Shown: piece by piece, positions 1-10,600 of the stretch | Numbering within the stretch: the first letter of the stretch is position 1 | How the letters are laid out: each line of letters starts with the position of its first letter | Assembly (NCBI GenBank): GCA_031555145.1 | Contig: JAVBUR010000072.1 | Coordinates: 14,845 to 78,844, forward strand | Length of the DNA: 64,000 bases | Direction: 5' to 3' | Source of the DNA: JAJDIA01 sp031555145 | GTDB lineage: Bacteria > Bacteroidota > Bacteroidia > Bacteroidales > Tannerellaceae | Notes under the pieces: model-generated | Databases searched by the model: none | Seen by the model: the letters and a program-made list of their open reading frames with translations, nothing else | What the model was told of the DNA's origin: nothing | Made by a program: the position numbers and the translations under genes

Positions 1-1162
1 TCTGCTCGGTAAAAGTAACCCCGTATTCAAACAACGGGAAAGAAGTCGGCTTCCTATTATCCGCCGAATACCATTGAACGGAAGCACCCATTGTCATGGC
101 ATCAGGTTGTGCCGGGGCTGTGCTTTCATAAAACTCACTCTGTCCTTCACGTCCCATCCGGAAATCAGCACCAGCCAGATAACCAATAGTACCATCACCG
201 GTACAATCGGAAAACAAAGGAGCTTCAAAGCGTAATTCTTTACCACTCTCTATCTGCTTGGCAATGACAGCTTGAATCTCATTCCCTTTTTTTTCAACTC
301 CTATCGCCCGATAATTAGCATACAGCGTAATATTTTCTTCTTTAAAAATAGCCTCCATTTTCTTCTCGTCCTCATAATAATCGGCAGGTTGTGCATTTCC
401 TCCGCGAGAAGGAGCAAACTCTTTCAACAGATTTCCGAGATTAGTATAGGGGGCAGCTTCTATTCTGCCTGCCAGGTGTACCCGGATTTCCGAGCTATTG
501 TTTCCACCCAAAACCGGACGATCATTTATCAAAGCGACCTTACATCCGAGACGAGCCGCGGATATGCCCGCACACATGCCAGCGATACCTCCGCCAATCA
601 CTACCAGGTCGTATGTCCCTGCAGTAGGGGTTACATCCGGTAGATTCAGCGCTTCCCGACGAAATGCGCTCAACTCATCTAAAGTAGATGGAGGAACGTT
701 CCCTTGCTCAGTCGTAAAATAAATTGCATCACAACGCCCGTTAAAGCCTGTCAAGTCATGGAGAGCAATCTGTGTCCTCACGTTTTTAATCGTGACCTTA
801 CCCACTTCCTGCCACATCCACTCCGAGCCTGTGTCCCCTAAGACAGTAGAAAGTTTCTTTCCTCCGACGGAAAGACAAAATTTACCGGGGCCGGCCTTAT
901 CACTCCATGGAGATGTCCAGTTATATGTCCTGGCATATATATAATAAACGCCTGTTTCCGGAAATGTAACTTCAGTCGTCGCATCTTTTACAGGAGAGCC
1001 CAGGCCATGCGCCATCAAATAAGGAGATCCCATAAGATCCATAAACTGCTGATCGACTACCCAGCCTCCTTTATTGGTAAAACTCTCAGCTTCCACCAAA
1101 AGATCCTTAGCATTTAGCTGCCAGGAAACAACTAATAGAAATAATATAATTAGTTTTCTCAT
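1..1162 (-). CDS. FAD-dependent oxidoreductase, PUL-associated (3' end beyond the window)
   Basis: Open from an ATG at 1160-1162 to the window edge, so the C-terminus is missing. Translation shows a signal peptide (MRKLIILFLLVVSWQLNA), an extracytoplasmic N-terminal domain of about 130 residues that looks carbohydrate-binding, and then a Rossmann FAD site with GGGIAG near residues 190-195. Proteins of this build are common in Bacteroidales PULs and are often annotated FAD-dependent oxidoreductase or, loosely, xanthan lyase. It is the last visible gene of the minus-strand PUL, 35 nt after the beta-galactosidase gene. Its substrate cannot be told from sequence; oxidation of a sugar or a glycan decoration is an inference. 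Confidence 0.8.
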   Translation of the reverse strand, partial: MRKLIILFLLVVSWQLNAKDLLVEAESFTNKGGWVVDQQFMDLMGSPYLMAHGLGSPVKDATTEVTFPETGVYYIYARTYNWTSPWSDKAGPGKFCLSVGGKKLSTVLGDTGSEWMWQEVGKVTIKNVRTQIALHDLTGFNGRCDAIYFTTEQGNVPPSTLDELSAFRREALNLPDVTPTAGTYDLVVIGGGIAGMCAGISAARLGCKVALINDRPVLGGNNSSEIRVHLAGRIEAAPYTNLGNLLKEFAPSRGGNAQPADYYEDEKKMEAIFKEENITLYANYRAIGVEKKGNEIQAVIAKQIESGKELRFEAPLFSDCTGDGTIGYLAGADFRMGREGQSEFYESTAPAQPDAMTMGASVQWYSADNRKPTSFPLFEYGVTFTEQ

Positions 1163-1197
1163 CTCATTATTGTTTACTTTGTAAAATTACGTCATTA

Positions 1198-4100
1198 CTA
1201 TTTTTTCCATACAGGAGAAATCATGTATTCAAACGCATAGTCACCATAAGGAAGCTTGTACTTTGTGAGTGGTTCCGCTCCCCATGTATTGATTCCCCCA
1301 ACACCCATTTGCAGATGGTCTATCGACAATGTAGTTATATCGCGTATGGGCACCAGGCCTCCATGCTTTTGCGCCGGCAGCGTTTCTGTTCCACCGTCGA
1401 GATCTTCCTGCAAACAAGGCAACGATGATGCAGAGAATGTCGCCGGTGCTGTCACCTTGATACCAAGACCATCAATGTTTGTGAGTTTCCACCAGCGAAT
1501 ATCACTTTTTGTCCCGGTTTCCTGTGGCCGGACATACGGATGAAACTGCTCCCTTACGGATTGACGGTAAAGCCCCAGATCTGCCGACTCATGACGATCA
1601 ATATAGTTTTCCCATGGTCCGCGTCCGTAATACTCTATCAGGGAGTATGTACCAGGAAAAACGGTTTGCATACCAAAACGGAAAAGCGAAGGCATATTTT
1701 TTTGTGTGTCATCTACTTTTAAGCTTTCACTTATTCTTATATTCCCGCCGTAGTCGATTACATAGCGCATAGAAAGAGTTGCATGCAGCTTTATTAGCTC
1801 ATAGTTGGCTGTCACGACCATATCATTGCCTTCATACGCTGCAGAGACCGATTGAAGAGTCATCTCCGGATCACGCCATAACCCCAGTTTCTGATGAAGC
1901 ATGGCTCCATAGTCATTATCGGTCGGCGCACGCCAGAAATTAGCTTTCAACGGATGCTGTATCCCTATCAATTCCTGTCCTTTTACAATCAGATACTCTA
2001 CCCATCCTGTTTTCTTCCCTATCATCACAGTGGAATGCTCACTTTTTATTTCATAATGGACAAGGTCTTCATAAAGTGCCGGTTTTTTCTCATTCCTGAC
2101 AGATGCGACTTCAGCAAAATCGTACGGACGAAGGACTAACTGCTCATACGCCATACAATGACCGGCAGGAAGCATTTGTTTACTACGCATCCGTTTAAAG
2201 GAAAGATTTAGTAAGATCTCGCCTTGGGCTGGTATATCCGATGCGGCATAATCTAGCTGTATATTTGAACGCTGCTGTGGAGCAATTACTAATTGGGGAA
2301 CAACGCCGCTCAAGAAGACCTCTCCATTACATAAAAGTTGCCATTCAAGGTTACAATCGGAAAGATCAATAAAGAAATTCTCATTGTATACTTCAATGAG
2401 ACCTCCGGGAAGGTCGATGGGAGTGGCCCAGATAGACTGATAGACCTTACGTACCTCATAAGCATGTGGATTATATAACCGGTCAGGGGTCAATACTCCA
2501 TTACTGTTGAAATTTTGCTTAGTAGGTTGATAACGGCCGTAATCGCCACCATACGTAAAATACATGCGTCCATTCGCATCATATTCACGGAATCCGGTAT
2601 CTACAAAATCCCAGATAAACCCTCCCTGCAAACAGGGGTACTTTCGGAACAGTTCCCAGTAGTCTTTAAAGTTCCCCATGGAATTACCCATCGCATGGGC
2701 ATATTCACAGAAAATGAATGGACGTGAATCATCCCCTTTTGCATACGCTTCCACTTCATCCGGATGACCATACATAGGCACTACCAAATCCGTATTCCAG
2801 GCACGTCCTGCCCGCTCGTATTGAACAGGCCGGCTGCTGTCGTACTCCTTCACCATCGTGTATGCCTTTTCAAAGTTGGGCCCATTACCCGATTCATTCC
2901 CTAATGACCAGATGATAACCGACGGATGATTTTTAAACGCCCTAACCATACGATCATTCCGCTCTACATGTGCCTTCTCAAACTGCGCATCTTTAGCCAG
3001 CGTGAGTTCGCCAAAGCCCATCCCATGAGTTTCGACATTCGCTTCACTGACCACATACAGGCCATACGTGTCGCACAATTCATAAAAATAGGGATCATTG
3101 GGATAATGGCTCATACGGAGCGCATTTATATTCAGTTCTTTCATCAGCCGTATATCATCTTCCATCCGTTCACGTGTCACATAATAACCCGTTTGCGGAT
3201 CAGCCTCATGGCGGTTCACGCCTTTTATCAAGATAGCCTTGCCATTGATCCATAGCTGACGGTCATGAATTTCGATTTTTCGGAAACCTACTTTTTGAGG
3301 TATAACCTCCAATGTTTCCCCTTTCCCATCTTTCAGACTAAGCAGCAACGTGTAAAGGTTCGGTTCTTCAGCACTCCATTTTTTAGGAGAAGGTATTTCC
3401 AATTTACGATAGACCTTCCCCTTCGAGTCTACACCTGTTTGGAATGATTCCACTAAGTTCCCTTTCGTATCCAGGAGTTCTCCCAGTAAGGTAAGATTGC
3501 TTTTCCCTTTTATATCTACTTTTATATCAAGCGTTCCGTCCTGATAGTTATTGGTTAAGTCGGGAGTAATAAAAATATCTTCTATATAGTGGGGGGTACG
3601 TGTATAAAGAACGACATCGCGGCTTATACCGGCGGTCCTCCACATATCCTGATCCTCCAACCAAGTTCCGTCACACCAACGGTAGACCTGCATGGCAAAG
3701 AGATTCTCTTTCCCATATTCTATATATGGCGTAATATCAAATTCAGCGGCCATACGGCTGTCTTCACTATAGCCTACAAATTGTCCATTTACCCAAAGAT
3801 AAACATTAGAAGTCGCTGCCCCTATAGAGAAAAAGACTTTTCTCCCTTTCCACTCAGTAGGGATATTGGCCAGACGCCGGTAAGATCCCACCGCATTATT
3901 AATCGTCTCCACTGTGGGAGGATTCAAGGCCACTTGATTTGACCAGGGATAAGAATTACTTCGGTAAACAGGTATTCCATAGCCGTTACGTTCCCAGATA
4001 CCAGGAACCGGGAAGTCCACCCAATAATCATCTTTAAAAGTAGTTTTGTAAAAATCGACCGGTCTTTTATCCTGATCTTGCACCCAGTTGAATTTCCACA

Positions 4101-4302
4101 TTCCATTGAGTGACAGGCAATTCCCACTATGTTCTTTATCACCGGACATGGCAGACTGGCGGTCTGGATAAGCAAAATAAGAAGCGTGAGTAGGCACACG
4201 ATTCACCCCATTCACACCCGGATTATTCCATTCAGTATAACTCTGTGCTGAAAGGACCGTTGCGAAGCAAATAAGAAGATGTAATAAAGCTGCTTTTTTC
4301 AT
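1198..4302 (-). CDS. Glycoside hydrolase family 2 beta-galactosidase-like enzyme
   Basis: This 1034-residue protein has the full LacZ-type GH2 layout: signal peptide (ends near LSAQ), sugar-binding beta domain, immunoglobulin-like domain, TIM barrel and C-terminal beta-galactosidase small-chain domain. Visible motifs are GVNRHE near 361, the acid/base region WSLGNESG (Glu near 470) and the nucleophile region FCEYAHAMGNS (Glu near 533). The length matches LacZ (about 1020). The signal peptide places it in the periplasm, as usual for Bacteroidales PUL enzymes. It follows the esterase gene by 32 nt, so it is probably cotranscribed and released by the same ECF sigma system. GH2 also contains beta-glucuronidases and mannosidases, but the length and motifs favour beta-galactosidase. 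Confidence 0.93.
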   Translation of the reverse strand: MKKAALLHLLICFATVLSAQSYTEWNNPGVNGVNRVPTHASYFAYPDRQSAMSGDKEHSGNCLSLNGMWKFNWVQDQDKRPVDFYKTTFKDDYWVDFPVPGIWERNGYGIPVYRSNSYPWSNQVALNPPTVETINNAVGSYRRLANIPTEWKGRKVFFSIGAATSNVYLWVNGQFVGYSEDSRMAAEFDITPYIEYGKENLFAMQVYRWCDGTWLEDQDMWRTAGISRDVVLYTRTPHYIEDIFITPDLTNNYQDGTLDIKVDIKGKSNLTLLGELLDTKGNLVESFQTGVDSKGKVYRKLEIPSPKKWSAEEPNLYTLLLSLKDGKGETLEVIPQKVGFRKIEIHDRQLWINGKAILIKGVNRHEADPQTGYYVTRERMEDDIRLMKELNINALRMSHYPNDPYFYELCDTYGLYVVSEANVETHGMGFGELTLAKDAQFEKAHVERNDRMVRAFKNHPSVIIWSLGNESGNGPNFEKAYTMVKEYDSSRPVQYERAGRAWNTDLVVPMYGHPDEVEAYAKGDDSRPFIFCEYAHAMGNSMGNFKDYWELFRKYPCLQGGFIWDFVDTGFREYDANGRMYFTYGGDYGRYQPTKQNFNSNGVLTPDRLYNPHAYEVRKVYQSIWATPIDLPGGLIEVYNENFFIDLSDCNLEWQLLCNGEVFLSGVVPQLVIAPQQRSNIQLDYAASDIPAQGEILLNLSFKRMRSKQMLPAGHCMAYEQLVLRPYDFAEVASVRNEKKPALYEDLVHYEIKSEHSTVMIGKKTGWVEYLIVKGQELIGIQHPLKANFWRAPTDNDYGAMLHQKLGLWRDPEMTLQSVSAAYEGNDMVVTANYELIKLHATLSMRYVIDYGGNIRISESLKVDDTQKNMPSLFRFGMQTVFPGTYSLIEYYGRGPWENYIDRHESADLGLYRQSVREQFHPYVRPQETGTKSDIRWWKLTNIDGLGIKVTAPATFSASSLPCLQEDLDGGTETLPAQKHGGLVPIRDITTLSIDHLQMGVGGINTWGAEPLTKYKLPYGDYAFEYMISPVWKK

Positions 4303-4334
4303 TTTTTTACCTGATTAATGTATATCCAATGGTA

Positions 4335-5723
4335 TCAGTTTTTCAGATATCCGTGTCTTTCTAAAAAGTGATCTGTCAGTGCTCTCACCTCATAAAATTT
4401 CTCATCCAGCGTCTTCCGATAGTAAAAGATCGGATGTCCGGCCTTTTCAAAAATATGAAGTTCAAAAGCGCCGTTTCTCTTCCGAATATTTTCTTCAAAT
4501 GTATAGACGGCAGGTAACGGTATGACCGGGTCTTCCGAACCGACTAAAAACAGTATCGGAGGGATGTCGGTTCCTATCTCATTTATCTTGTCCAAGGCAG
4601 GATAATTGAGTATCAAAAGTCCGGGGCGGTAACACATTCCTTCTTTTTCCGGTTCCACGCCTACGGCTGCTACTAAATATCCACCAGCAGAAGCACCGCT
4701 TGCTGCTATTCGATTCGTATCAATCCCCCATTTGCCGGCATGGGTATTCAGCCAGCACATAGCATCCTTTGCATCGTCCACACCATCGTCCGGAGTGGCT
4801 CCGTGTACATATTTAATTCGGTATTCCACCGAAATAGCAACCATTCCTTTCGATGCATAATAAGCACATTCGCGGTAAAACTGTAAAGGTGTACCCGAAA
4901 CCCAACCGCCGGCAAAAAAATAAGCAATCGCAGGTCTTTTATCGTCAGGCGTCCAACCTTCCGGTTTGAAAATATGCATCTTTAACGTGTCGCCTCCAAT
5001 GACCTTATACGTGACAATTTCCGGACAAAACGATTGCCTGGGTGTTGGCAATACCTGCACTAATGCATTATACCAGGTGGAAGCCATCTGTGCTGCTCCC
5101 TGTGCGTTTGGATGCACTTTGTCTGCAATCGTATGTTCATGCCAATCAAAACCGGCTGCCTGATTCACCAGTATCACCTTCGGATCATTCATCTTCTTCA
5201 CCATACGGGCAATCTCTTCATTCAGCGACGGGATATAACTATATTTGGGTAACTTCCCACTTTCTATCACCTGCGCCATCAATATAATCGCATCCGGATT
5301 AATCACTTTTATCTTCCGGATAACCGACTCATAAGATGCAATCATCCCTTTTATCGGATTTTCTTCCACAAAATGGTTATGGCCTGCATGTATCAATACG
5401 ATATCTGCCGGATGTGCCTGATAAATGCTATCCATCTGTGCATCCAGGTATTCGATAGTCCTTCCACTATAACCGGCATGAGGTAATTCGCCAATACGGC
5501 AATGCAATGTTTTGGGGCCGATAAAATCGACCATGTATCCTCCCGCGAAAAGTTTTTCCCACAAAGGATAGATATAGCTTGAAAAGTCATTCCCGCCTTC
5601 TGTGATCGAATCGCCTAACCCTAAAATGGTATAACGGGGTTGAACAGTATCTGTTTCCCCTTTTACAGCAGACAACTGGAACAGGCAAATCACTATCAGG
5701 ATAAGAAAACGTTTTCCTATCAT
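4335..5723 (-). CDS. Two-domain secreted esterase: SGNH hydrolase fused to alpha/beta hydrolase
   Basis: The N-terminal half is an SGNH/GDSL hydrolase (LGLGDSITEGG, HAGHNHF, DKVHPNAQG). The C-terminal half is an alpha/beta-hydrolase of the BD-FAE/acetylesterase type (oxyanion region YFFAGGWVSG, nucleophile elbow GASAGG, His in AGHPIFY). The frame stays open to a GTG at 5834, but I chose the ATG at 5723 because it begins a proper signal peptide (MIGKRFLILIVICLFQLSAV); the upstream extension is purine-rich DNA. It lies 113 nt after the SusD gene in the PUL operon. The two esterase folds probably remove acetyl or other acyl groups from the glycan before the GH2 enzyme acts. Substrates are inferred. 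Confidence 0.87.
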   Translation of the reverse strand: MIGKRFLILIVICLFQLSAVKGETDTVQPRYTILGLGDSITEGGNDFSSYIYPLWEKLFAGGYMVDFIGPKTLHCRIGELPHAGYSGRTIEYLDAQMDSIYQAHPADIVLIHAGHNHFVEENPIKGMIASYESVIRKIKVINPDAIILMAQVIESGKLPKYSYIPSLNEEIARMVKKMNDPKVILVNQAAGFDWHEHTIADKVHPNAQGAAQMASTWYNALVQVLPTPRQSFCPEIVTYKVIGGDTLKMHIFKPEGWTPDDKRPAIAYFFAGGWVSGTPLQFYRECAYYASKGMVAISVEYRIKYVHGATPDDGVDDAKDAMCWLNTHAGKWGIDTNRIAASGASAGGYLVAAVGVEPEKEGMCYRPGLLILNYPALDKINEIGTDIPPILFLVGSEDPVIPLPAVYTFEENIRKRNGAFELHIFEKAGHPIFYYRKTLDEKFYEVRALTDHFLERHGYLKN

Positions 5724-5835
5724 CGCTTTTGATATTAGATGTTTGTTTATTACAGAGAAAAAGAAAAGGAGAGAAAAGAAGAAAAAGAGAAGATAAGCCC
5801 AACCCAATAAGATCAGGCTTATCTTTACTATCACA

Positions 5836-7629
5836 TTACCAATTTGGATTCTGATCCAAATTGTCGTTAATCATTCGGTCAGCATCAGGTACAGGCCACA
5901 AATAATCCCGTTGAGCATTAAACTTACGTTCACTTGCTACAACCACATATCCGTTAGCAGCCATACCACTAAGGTCGGCCACGCCGTTCTCATCAATAGC
6001 AGGTATACCACCAATAGGGAAACATCCATCTCTCCAGTTCTTAATCAACTGACGATATTCCACTGATACGGTAGATTCATCACCATTCCAGGCAGTTGAG
6101 CCCGACCATGCACGGTGCTGATAGTAGCTGGGACGGTTATACACCTTTTCAGCCAGTTTCCAACGGATCAAGTCAGCATAACGATGGCCTTCCCAAGCCA
6201 GTTCAATAAAACGCTCGGTGCGAAGAATGGTGCGCAAAGCGCTCTGCGAGTCCACAGTAACCTGCGGGTATGCGATTCCGGTACCGGCATACGCTCTTTC
6301 ACGCAACTTATTGATGGTAGCATCCAACACATCCTGCGTACATTTATTCAGTTCAATCATTGCTTCAGCATACATCAACAAGACATCACCATAGCGTAAC
6401 ATCGGGTAGGTGCTGGGCGCACCGTTACGTCCATTCTGAAGGAAAGAATCGTCTACATACTTTTTCCACAAAAGACCATCATAAGAAGCATGTTCGGCAC
6501 CCGCTTTCGAGTCTGTATTACTTACCTGGGCACCATCCGATGCACGAAAAACCTTGGTCTTTAACGGGCTGGGAGAATATTCAAAGCCTAACCAAACATA
6601 CTCTTTCGGATCATACGTGCCATCAAGCACTTTTTTGTTATAAGCCGTAGCAAAAGGAACAATCGTCATGGCTAAACGGGGGTCACGGTTTTCGAAAAAG
6701 TCTTTCGGATTGTACAACGGCGATTTATCAATGGGCTTACCATCGATGCAAGGATAAGCGCAAACCAGTTCGTAAGAAGGGGCTTTCTGTCCACCCCATC
6801 CGCCGGAGAGTCGGGAAATCGAATTAAGGACATCACCACCAGCCCAATAATACTTTTTCAGCGTCACATCACCACGGAAGAAGAATATCCATTCATCCGA
6901 CCAGGAGGCCGTGAATAAACTCTGGTAATTGCTGTGAAGTTTATAGACACCAAGTTCCATACAGTCTTTAGCTGCCTTAGCGGCCGTTTCATAATCACCT
7001 GTCCGGAGAGCAATTCGTGCTTTGAATGCAAGAGCGGCGCCTTTCGTTGCGCGTTGTATACTTCCATAACTGGTAGGCAGGCGTTTGGCCGCCTCGTCTA
7101 AACACTGATAACTAAACGCCAGTACTTCAGATCTAGGCGAACGCCCTATAACGTAAGCTTCATCCAGTGTCATACCTGTTTTATCCAGAATGGCATCACC
7201 CCAGTGAAACGCTAACATGCCATAGGCATAACCCAAATAGAAATAGGCTTCCCCTTCATATTGCGTAATATTTGCTTCCGTAACACCCATCGAGCGGGCA
7301 TTATCCATATTATTCAATATACGTAGCGCACGTGCAATACCTTTATAAAAATTCTGCCAGCGTGTACCTATTGTGCCGTCTTCTGCGGTCAATGTCCCAT
7401 TCTGTATACTCGAAGTAGTGTTACGGATGGTTACATCATCGCCCCAACTCTGATCATCGATAGGGAAGAAGTCTGTCCGATAGAAATCGTTTAGAGACAT
7501 CTCGATCTCTTGCTGTGAGGAGTACCAGTTTCCACTTGATCCTTCAGACAATGGATTGAGGTCCAGATCAACACAAGCAGACAAGGCAAGCATTGATGAT
7601 ATGCAGGTCATTAACAATATCTTTTTCAT
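5836..7629 (-). CDS. SusD/RagB-family outer-membrane glycan-binding lipoprotein
   Basis: This SusD-type lipoprotein begins MKKILLMTC and has a lipobox LALSAC with Cys near 19. It then has the SusD helical (TPR) scaffold, including RILNNMDNARSMG, EAYFYLGYAYGMLAFHWGD and the C-terminal RTERFIELAWEGHRYADLIRW. About 597 residues is normal. An in-frame ATG four codons upstream (7641) is possible, but 7629 starts the better signal peptide and leaves 12 nt after the SusC stop. SusD caps the SusC barrel at the cell surface and binds the target glycan. Pairing with the SusC gene directly upstream defines the PUL. Confidence 0.96.
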   Translation of the reverse strand: MKKILLMTCISSMLALSACVDLDLNPLSEGSSGNWYSSQQEIEMSLNDFYRTDFFPIDDQSWGDDVTIRNTTSSIQNGTLTAEDGTIGTRWQNFYKGIARALRILNNMDNARSMGVTEANITQYEGEAYFYLGYAYGMLAFHWGDAILDKTGMTLDEAYVIGRSPRSEVLAFSYQCLDEAAKRLPTSYGSIQRATKGAALAFKARIALRTGDYETAAKAAKDCMELGVYKLHSNYQSLFTASWSDEWIFFFRGDVTLKKYYWAGGDVLNSISRLSGGWGGQKAPSYELVCAYPCIDGKPIDKSPLYNPKDFFENRDPRLAMTIVPFATAYNKKVLDGTYDPKEYVWLGFEYSPSPLKTKVFRASDGAQVSNTDSKAGAEHASYDGLLWKKYVDDSFLQNGRNGAPSTYPMLRYGDVLLMYAEAMIELNKCTQDVLDATINKLRERAYAGTGIAYPQVTVDSQSALRTILRTERFIELAWEGHRYADLIRWKLAEKVYNRPSYYQHRAWSGSTAWNGDESTVSVEYRQLIKNWRDGCFPIGGIPAIDENGVADLSGMAANGYVVVASERKFNAQRDYLWPVPDADRMINDNLDQNPNW

Positions 7630-7641
7630 ACAATTAATCAT

Positions 7642-10600
7642 TTAAAATTTGACATTAACCCCTAAGAGATAAGTAGTTGATATAAAATCCGAGCTTAATC
7701 CTACTTCCGGATCCCATCCTTCAGGATAGTCACTAATGGCTGGTAAATCATTTACGCTAACATAAAGGCGCAGATCTTTCACCCGAACTTTACTCAACAA
7801 ATCTTTAGGCAGTGAATAACCAAGTGTAATATTTTTCACACGGAAATAGGCGCCATTAAAAAGCCAGTAGTCTGAGGCTGTCGTCGTATTTGTCGCATTG
7901 GTTTCTGTCAAACGCGGATACTTCGCTTTCAGATTCTGCTCCTCGGTATTGTGCTGGCTCCAATAATTACCCATAACGAGTTTAGGATAGGCTCCCCATG
8001 ATTCCCGAGGCCGGATCCAGCCTCTGTCGAACATCACCAGTTGATGCCCAATACCCTGGAATGAGAGGCTGAGATCAAAGCCTTTCCATCCCATCGAAAT
8101 ATTACCTCCATAAAGTAATTCCGGCATTGAGTTACCTGAACGCACTTTATCGTCCGCATTAATAACTCCGTCGCCATTCACATCAATATATTTAATGTTA
8201 CCCGCTTTATCGTTTGCTGTAAGCGTAGGATACTTCTTTCCATTGATATCCACCAGATCGGCATCTGTTTGGAATAAACCAGCACTTCTATACATATACC
8301 ACTCATTGTAGTAAGAGCCTTCTTCGATGATACGGTCATCTTTAATGGTTCGTTTATCTCCCAGATAACCCATCTTTGAACGATAGTCCGACAAGTTTGC
8401 CGAAACATTATACCAGAAACTACCGGCTGTATCTGACCAACCTAACTCAATATCCCAACCTTTCGTGTGCATATCACCGGCATTTTGATCCGGAGCCGAG
8501 AACCCTGCGTAGGAGGGGAACCCAAGTGTAAGCAACATATCTGACGTTTTCTTATAGTAATAGTCGCCGGTGAAACGCAAACGACTATTCAGCATCGCCA
8601 TATCAACACCTACACCGTAAGTTGTAGTAGTTTCCCAGGTAATATTTTCAAATGCATACGTATATTGTGCGGCATTTTGCAAAGCAGTAACGATTTGCCC
8701 CGATTTATTATACATATAACTATTACCGAAGTTGATAGCTGCCTGATAAGGGAATTCCGAACCGATACGCTCGTTTCCTAATTGGCCGATTGAACCACGA
8801 ATTTTTAAATAATCAACCCAATTATTCTTAAACCACGATTCTTCCGACACTGCCCATGCAGCAGATCCCGAGTAGAAGGTACCCCAACGATAATCCTTCG
8901 AAAAGCGAGATGATCCATCCGTACGGACATTGCCTTGAAGCATATACTTATTTTTATAAGAATACATCAGACGACCGAATACTGATTCATACGCATTGTG
9001 ACCTGCTTTACCTTCATTATACTGATAATCTTCAGGACCGATATTCAGGTAAGGATAAGTATCGAGCAAATAATTGTTACGTGAAGCGCCCAGTTCTTCC
9101 CATCTGTACGTATAACCTTCATAACCGACCATCGCATTCACCGAATGATCCCCCCACACATTTTGGTAGTTACCATAAAACTGATACGTCAAACTATTAT
9201 TATCGTTACGTTTCTCTGTGAGGTTTGTTGTCTTGTGTGCCTGCATATAGGTAGAAGAACCGTTTTCGTAATAAACCGGAACAGCGCGAGAGAATTTCTT
9301 ACCTTTAGTAAACTGCAGACGGGGAGCAACGATAGCTGTGAGCGTCAGACCTTTCATGGGGATAATATCAAATTGTGCTTTACCGCCAAACTTATAATAG
9401 TTTGTCTTATCTCTACCACCTTCTTTGAGACCGGCGATTCCATTTGCACCATCTTTCGAATCGGCATAACGACCGTCTTCCCAGAATGGGGTATAATAAG
9501 GAGCGACGAGATAGGCCCAGTACACGGCATTCATGTCAGCAGGATTAATCGAAGTCGATTTCGAGAAATCAAGGTCGATATTGGCATTCAGCCAATCGGT
9601 AATTTTGAAGTCATTGTTTACACGACCTGCCAGACGTTCATACGACTTGTTTTCGTAATAACCGTCACCTTTCTGATAATTGACAGAGGCTTTCGTACGC
9701 AATTTATCCGTTCCACCCGATATACTCAACACGTGTTGTTCATGTGTTGTCGAATTCTTCAACATCAGGCCAACCAAATCCGTATTCGGATAGTGATAAG
9801 GATCGGTAGCGTTGTTGCTAAGCCATGAATTCATTGTTTCCTGTGAGTATTGAGAATAGGGATCTTTTGCTCCGTCATTCCACTTCACTTCGTTCTGTGC
9901 GGTCATCCAATCAATTACATCGCCATTCTTGGGCTTCGCAGTAGGACGATCAATTCCAAATTCGTAGTTATAATCGAAAGAGAATTGACGGTCTTTAGCA
10001 CGCTTGGTAGTGATAAGGATAACACCTGCCGCTGCACGCGATCCATAGATAGAGGCAGATGCCGCATCTTTCAATACGGTCATGGTTTCCACATCATTTG
10101 CAACAACATCATTCAGAGAGGAGGGTATACCATCGACAATCACCAGAGGGTCGTTGTTAGAAAGTGTAGTCACACCACGTACACGTACAGTCGCTGAAGC
10201 GCCTGGACCTCCATTATCGCGGGTTACCTGCACACCGGCCATCTGTCCCTGCAGGGCTGTAGAAAGCTGTTGCGTCGAACGGGTGGTCAAAATTTCCCCT
10301 TTTACACTTGAGATCGCTCCGGAAAGGTCAGCCTTGCGGACAGTACCATAACCGACAACAACCACTTCGTCCAGTGCCTGGGTGTCTTCATGCAAAATAA
10401 TAGACAAGGAAGACTGATTTCCAACAGTTACTTCTGTAGCAACGTAGCCTATATAAGAGACGGTCAATACAGCATTGTTCGAAACATTCAGACTGAACTT
10501 TCCGTCTAAATCCGTGATCGTTCCGTTTGAAGTCCCTTTTTCATAGATATTGGCTCCAATTACCGCTTCGCCTAATTCATCCCGAACGATTCCGGTAACG

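Noticed and set aside
5724..5834. Upstream extension of the SGNH/alpha-beta hydrolase to a GTG start
   Set aside because: It would add a Phe/Leu-rich stretch encoded by simple purine DNA before an already complete signal peptide.
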